Below, in pieces: positions 1-64,000 of a stretch of 64,000 nt of DNA (positions are counted from its first letter, which is position 1; each line of letters opens with the position of its first letter). A program made the position numbers and the translations under genes. This stretch comes from Cyanoderma ruficeps (lineage: Eukaryota > Chordata > Aves > Passeriformes > Timaliidae), in assembly GCA_008694505.1 (NCBI GenBank), contig VZDJ01000033.1, forward strand, positions 6,120,867 through 6,184,866. The letters are read 5' to 3'. The notes below the pieces were generated by a model. The model searched no databases, was not told the DNA's origin, and saw only the letters and a program-made list of their open reading frames with translations.

Positions 1-59076
<59,076 letters not shown>

Positions 59077-59105
<29 letters not shown>

Positions 59106-59211
59106 TTTTGCAGCACTCTGGGAAGTAAGAGCTACATAGAACTTCTTCTCAAAGTTATTATAAGACAACTACTGGGAAACCTCTTTCATGACAAGAATGT
59201 CAAAGTCCAGT
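59077..59211 (-). CDS. STAG1: STAG1 exon with 5'UTR and start codon
   Basis: The start codon is at 59105-59103, followed by nine codons (MITSDLPVL) and the two bases CA of a split glutamine codon. The donor GTGAGT begins at 59076. Human SA-1 begins MITSELPVLQ, so only residue 5 (D for E) differs. The start context has A at -3 and A at +4, which is strong. The leader part of the exon is 59106-59211. It begins after a long pyrimidine tract ending TTACAG (59218-59212), so a further non-coding exon must lie upstream beyond the window. The start and donor are sure; the acceptor rests on splice-signal quality alone. Two upstream start codons lie in the leader and have separate entries. This would be exon 2 if numbering follows the human gene. 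Confidence 0.9.
59132..59137 (-). promoter_or_regulatory. minimal start-stop upstream ORF (ATG-TAG) in STAG1 5'UTR
   Basis: The leader contains ATGTAG, a start codon followed directly by a stop, 26 nt before the STAG1 ATG. Start-stop elements are known in other eukaryotic mRNAs to stall ribosomes at initiation. The context here is weak (T at -3), so leaky scanning is likely. The role is inferred from the sequence only. Confidence 0.5.
59169..59189 (-). promoter_or_regulatory. upstream ORF 1 in STAG1 5'UTR (6 codons plus stop)
   Basis: On the minus strand an ATG at 59189-59187 opens a six-codon frame, MKEVSQ, ending in TAG at 59171-59169. It has G at -3 and A at +4, a usable start context. 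It ends 63 nt before the STAG1 ATG, so re-initiation is possible. Short upstream ORFs commonly lower translation of the main frame; whether this one does is inference. It depends on the 59211 acceptor being the true start of the exon. Confidence 0.6.
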
Positions 59212-62200
59212 CTGTAAGAGAGAGAAAAAAATTTTTACTCCTAAATAGTAATACATTGAATAAAACATGCTGTGAACAAAAAAGGTCAATTTTGAAGTAG
59301 CACCCCTATTAAACCACAAGAAATTTAGAATGGATGGCCCCGAAACAGCTTAATCATATTCTTGCATTCAGTTTTCACATTTCTGTTTAGATAACTTTGC
59401 GCAATAAATAAAAATTTAAAAAAAAGTTCTGCATTACCTCTTGTACTTGTTTACCATATATATGTGTGTTTAAATGGTACTACACCTATTTAATCAGACC
59501 CTCTGACTCACAGCCTTGTGTGACTGAACTTCTCAGAATAGTCAAAAGCTGTGCAACTGCAGCAAAAGGTATTTTAACTTAATGAAACTAAAGTTGTAAG
59601 TTTAAATAATAAAGTAGACTGCATCTGTGGTGTCACTACACCCACTAGTAACATTTCTCTGCCCAAAAGACTAACCAGAGTTGACTAATGGCAGCAGATG
59701 TGACTTTACCATTAAATAATGGCACAATGTGACAGATTCAATAATCTTCACTGTAATAAAACACAGAACTGCCATCCTAGTCTTCCAGAAAATGCAAGTT
59801 CTGGAGAAAATAAGTAGATTTGTTTCAGTCTCCCCTCTTACAGGTCCTGAGGTAACATGAAGAACTGTGTGGAGCACTTCAGTTCAGCAATGGCAAGGAA
59901 CACCAAGGACTCAACTCTGTTTTTTTTTAAAAACATGGGATATGTTCAAACTCTTTTATTTAAATACTTAATTTCACCTTGATGGACATTTTTTTTCCTG
60001 TGCTCCAGTTGCTTTGCACAAGGCAGGAGAAAAATCCAGCCAGGAAGAGGTAATGTAACCTACATCAAATGGAGGATCTAAGTGAAAGTGCACCCTTCTA
60101 AACAACACAGTACAGCACATAAAGTATAATTTCCATCCTACTACACACACATCAGTGTTTATTTACTAAACTGTACAGAATGAACAGACTTTTTTTGCCT
60201 CTTCATATTACAGTTCCAGTTAGACTCACAGTTACATACATCTAGTTCTTCCAGTACTTAGTACTTTGTGCTACCAACAGTTTTACTTACAGTGCCTTAT
60301 CGTGAAATTTACATTTTTATACCATGTAATTAGCAAGCCATTTTGTTGCAAAACACGTTAACAAACAAAGTTTGTTAACCACTCCAGCATTAATGGTTTA
60401 AAGGGGCCGATACACCAGGCTGGCGTAAAAGCTCTCCAGTTTCACTATGAGACAGAAGTTAGTCTGAGTTCTCCTCGAACACAAATGTCATATGCACTAT
60501 TTGTGCTATTTCTATAAGCATTTCTTCATTAGAGACATTGCTCATTACTGTGTTTCAAAGGATTTGATTGCTCCTAACAGGGCAATGACATATCCAGTCA
60601 ACAGCATAAAGCAACCACTTCAGACACTGGTAAGAATTTATCATAAACAAACACGGCATTAGAATTGAATTAAGTTCTGAGTTTACTTCCTATATGAGAA
60701 AAAAAAAATAAAAGGCAATGTTCAGATCTCTGAAATGCTGAAATGGAGAAGTTCACTACAACTGGAACATGGCTAAAGAAAAAAGTATTTTTTTGTACTC
60801 ACACAAGCATGTACATACACACACACATGCTTATGCTAGCTGGACCTCAAAGGAAACATGTCCATCTCAGATGTCCAGATTATCTAATTCTAGCAGGATT
60901 CACAGCAATCTTACTTTCCAAAAGAGCTTTCTAAAGAAGATCAAGGAAATTTATGTGTTCTCCATGTGAGGTATCTTCCACAGACATTTAAGCCATCCTG
61001 CACATCTGCTATGTAGGATTTCTTTTTAATTTTCCTTTATAACCTAATCACCCTTCCCAACTGTTGGCTGTGCATGCTCAGATCCAGTAATCAGCAGCAT
61101 TCAGCTGCTCTAGGGAAGTGCTCTCACACACAACGTAAAGGATACTTGCTCAGAGATAGCTTATTTGAAAAGCTAAATCCTGACTTAGAAGCATGGAGTG
61201 AAGGGTATAAAGAGCCAGAAGCAGAAGAGAGGACCAAGGCAGCTGGACCCACAGTGCTAAGGGCAGAAAACCTGACACCGGGGAACTGCCAAGGCCTGTA
61301 CTGTTTTCTCCTTGTCCTTATGTTAAACAGGAAACTACAAAACACAGCTGGAAGAAACCATCCCTTTGTGGTAAAGTTCAGACTGGACCATCAGAAGACA
61401 ACAAAGTTACCCCTCCACACTCTTGTATTAATACAGCCAGTGTGTGACAAAATACACTGTGACAAAAAGAAGTGTGACAACTGTGGAAAATTCATTGATC
61501 CTTATGAACCACACAAATATGAATCTTTGTGTTTTTCTGGTTTTAATAAAAGAAATATCTGTTTCAGAAAGATGATGTTCTCATAACCAGGGAAATCAAA
61601 GTCTCCCTCTTTCTCTCCTTCTGCCTGAGAACAAAGTCATTGATAAAAAAGTCCTAAAGGCTTGAGACACATAACCATTTTGTCACCTGTCCTGGAGAAC
61701 AGGGGCAGGAATACTTCATACTTCGGCATTTGGGGTTATTTAAACTATAATAAATACAGTCTTTTACCATGCAGTAAAATGCTTCTATTTTAGTTTAGAA
61801 AAAGAAGTCTGGTGTTTTCATTCAGTCCCAGTTATAATGACCTTGGTACCTTTGCAGCTTTTTGAACCTGCACCTCTATATTTTAAGATGACATAAATTT
61901 ATGCTGGTCCAGTTAAAATTACCTCTAGAGGAATATAAAGCGGGCAGTAGAAGACACCATTTAGTTCAAACATACAATGGGAAACAGGCAAATGTTTCCC
62001 TTTTTTGCCTGTTTTCCAAGCATGTACAGTAATCAGGGCAGACATAACGACCATGATATAAAACTGCCTTTGTAAAAACCGTATTTTCTAGTAGATTGTT
62101 TGGTTTATTATAGTGTTTATTCAATAATGATCTCATAATGAGCTCAGTTTTGAAAAGACTCTAGGATTTCACAACAATGAATCCAATATACACATTCCAT

Positions 62201-64000
62201 CAATATTTCCTGCAGTTTTTACTAACACACAAAGCTACCCACATTTTTTGTAGTCCTTAGGTTGTTTGCCTCTCTGGTACTGAAGTAATCCACCCATTTT
62301 AGCCAAAACCCAAACAAATTAAAAGACTGACAACATCCTGACAGTCTTTCCAAGCAACTCCCTGATAGCAACAAAATCAAATCAAGTTCAATTAACTCTA
62401 TTATGGACTAGGTGCCTACATCTTATAAAGCTGAACCCAAAACTTAAATAACAAAACCAACTACTAAATCTAGCAGTTATTACATTATTCATTCCATTGC
62501 CTAGAAGATACCCAAAACAAAAGATAACAGGCATTAGGCTGACTTCTAACACAAAATCCTTTCCTAGTTGACCAAGTCACTTTATCCCTTTCAAGTGCAA
62601 AATATATTCAAACAATGGCTCACACAAATGAAGCGACATCTTCTACAATTAACTGGTAATGCCATTACCCCCTTCCTTCACTTCCTATTTCTAATGACTG
62701 TGCTCTTCCTCGGTGCTCCCTGCTGGAGTACATGATGTTGTGTCATGCCCCTGCACAGCACCAGAAAACAAGATATGGAATAATCTAGTTTTTCAGAGTT
62801 TAGAGACAAGATTTGTCCCCTCAATATTCTTGCCCAAACCCTGCATCTGACTGCTAGGAAAAGGCATCAGCATCAGCACAACCTTGCACTGTACAGCCAG
62901 GCAGAGCTTCCATCAACCAGGTGAGAGAGAAAAGAGGATCAGATGCAGGCAGATCAATCCTCGCCTTCATTGCTTTGTCAAACGTCTTGGGCACACCATG
63001 GAGACCCTTCCTGCCCAGCTACCCATCTGCAAAGTGAAAGTAGCATCTAGAAATTGCAAATATGAATTCTAAATCCTGCAGAAACAGAAATATAATCATC
63101 AGGAACTAACTTTGTAACAAATTTACCAAATGCTATGATGTGTTCTGCATCACTTAGGAATTTTTGTTTGCTCTGGATTAAATATTTCTATAAACTTAAG
63201 CTTTATTTCTGCTACAGGTTTAGAACTTGAAACATATTCATTCATGTCAACCCTACAGACACTTGATCAGAAGCCAAATTAGATCACCAGTCCCAGCTCT
63301 GATTTTGAAAGCACATAGCATCATTTAAGGCCAACAAGGCATAATGCTCATTTAGTCCATCTTTAAAATAATTTCATTTAAATTCTGTGCACAATATATA
63401 TTTCACTCTATCACATTCTAGTAAGCATTTAAACCAAAACTGAAAATCCAAGTGACAGAAAAATTATCACCGAGCAGTAGTGAGTTCCTCACTACTTATA
63501 GTGCATAACAAGCTCTCCATGTGGTCTGCAGCATTCCTAATCCAGTCAAACCATGACAGAAGGAGGAAATATCAGCATCAACTAGGCTAGCACAGCCTGG
63601 CGATGCTTCACTTCTTACTCCCATCAAAATCATCCTGGATATATTATTAGTAGTATCCCCACATCCCTCTGCAGTGTGCCTCTGCTGTTCCTGTTAGCCA
63701 CTCCAGTACAATGCACAGCTCCCAGCCTGCAAAGGCACGTCAATGCCAGACCCAAAACCCAGGGAGAGCTGTTTGACACACCAGATGTTTGTGCTGCTGT
63801 TCAGAGGGACCTGGGCAGACCAGAGCACCAGACACACAGGAATCATGTGAAGTTCGACAAAACGTACGGCCAAGAACCACACAGCGAGACTTGTTCACCA
63901 AACTGGAGTATTTAGCAGATGTTTATTTTAATCATTGAGTGAAGTTGTTTTTCTTCCATTCTTTACAGGTATCACCAGACATTTTACCCATACCAGTGGG
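59212..64000 (-). other. STAG1 first intron (partial)
   Basis: This sequence lies upstream of the acceptor at 59212 and runs off the right edge. No CpG island or non-coding first exon is visible, so the STAG1 promoter is outside the window. One 170-codon plus-strand ORF (61074-61586) is treated separately. Otherwise I see only AT-rich sequence and a short CA repeat near 60.82 kb. Confidence 0.75.
61074..61586 (+). other. unexplained 170-codon ORF, antisense to STAG1 intron 1
   Basis: This is the longest uninterrupted plus-strand frame outside repeats. I do not recognise the family. The N-terminal half is charged (a run PEAEERTKAAG). The C-terminal part has a cysteine-rich stretch with CDKIHC, KKCDNCGKF and a later single C, loosely like a zinc-binding knuckle but without a full known pattern. 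No splice-linked partner exons, codon-bias signal or clear promoter is visible. A chance frame or old retrosequence remains most likely. Confidence 0.15.

Overview
The window is vertebrate nuclear DNA, most likely from a bird and probably a passerine. It is AT-rich with a low coding density. The recognisable interspersed repeats are CR1 (chicken-repeat-1) LINE fragments, several with the avian 3'-end wording. No prokaryotic or viral gene organisation is present. The only gene I can support is the 5' part of STAG1 (cohesin subunit SA-1), on the minus strand, so transcription runs from high to low coordinates.

Six STAG1 exons were found by matching exon translations to the known SA-1 protein and locating AG/GT splice sites on both sides. 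They are 59077-59211 (5'UTR, start codon at 59105-59103, first 9 codons plus 2 nt), 52768-52870 (AT-hook region), 43449-43613 (basic linker), 32030-32126, 4689-4765 and 1534-1738 (start of the STAG domain). The coding lengths 29+103+165+97+77+205 give 676 nt, or 225 full codons plus one base. All phases join without a frameshift or stop. The rest of the gene lies beyond position 1, and the promoter and first non-coding exon lie beyond position 64000. Between coding exons the introns are about 6.2, 9.2, 11.3, 27.3 and 3.0 kb.

The remaining sequence is intronic. Landmarks are a nested pair of CR1 elements at 10.3-11.5 kb; other CR1 fragments near 15.0, 19.3, 20.3, 22.1, 43.8 and 46.2 kb; a G-rich minisatellite of 20-bp units at 57.8-58.2 kb in intron 2; short tandem or dispersed direct repeats near 48.2, 50.9/51.6, 53.0 and 58.7 kb; and simple repeats. 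No tRNA, rRNA, CRISPR array, complete transposon or second protein gene could be supported.

I did not find a convincing undescribed system. The observations most worth checking are two upstream ORFs in the STAG1 leader (one a bare ATG-TAG), the minisatellite with a canonical G-quadruplex motif on the template strand, a divergent but frame-neutral linker exon, the nested CR1 insertion, and one unexplained 170-codon ORF in intron 1.
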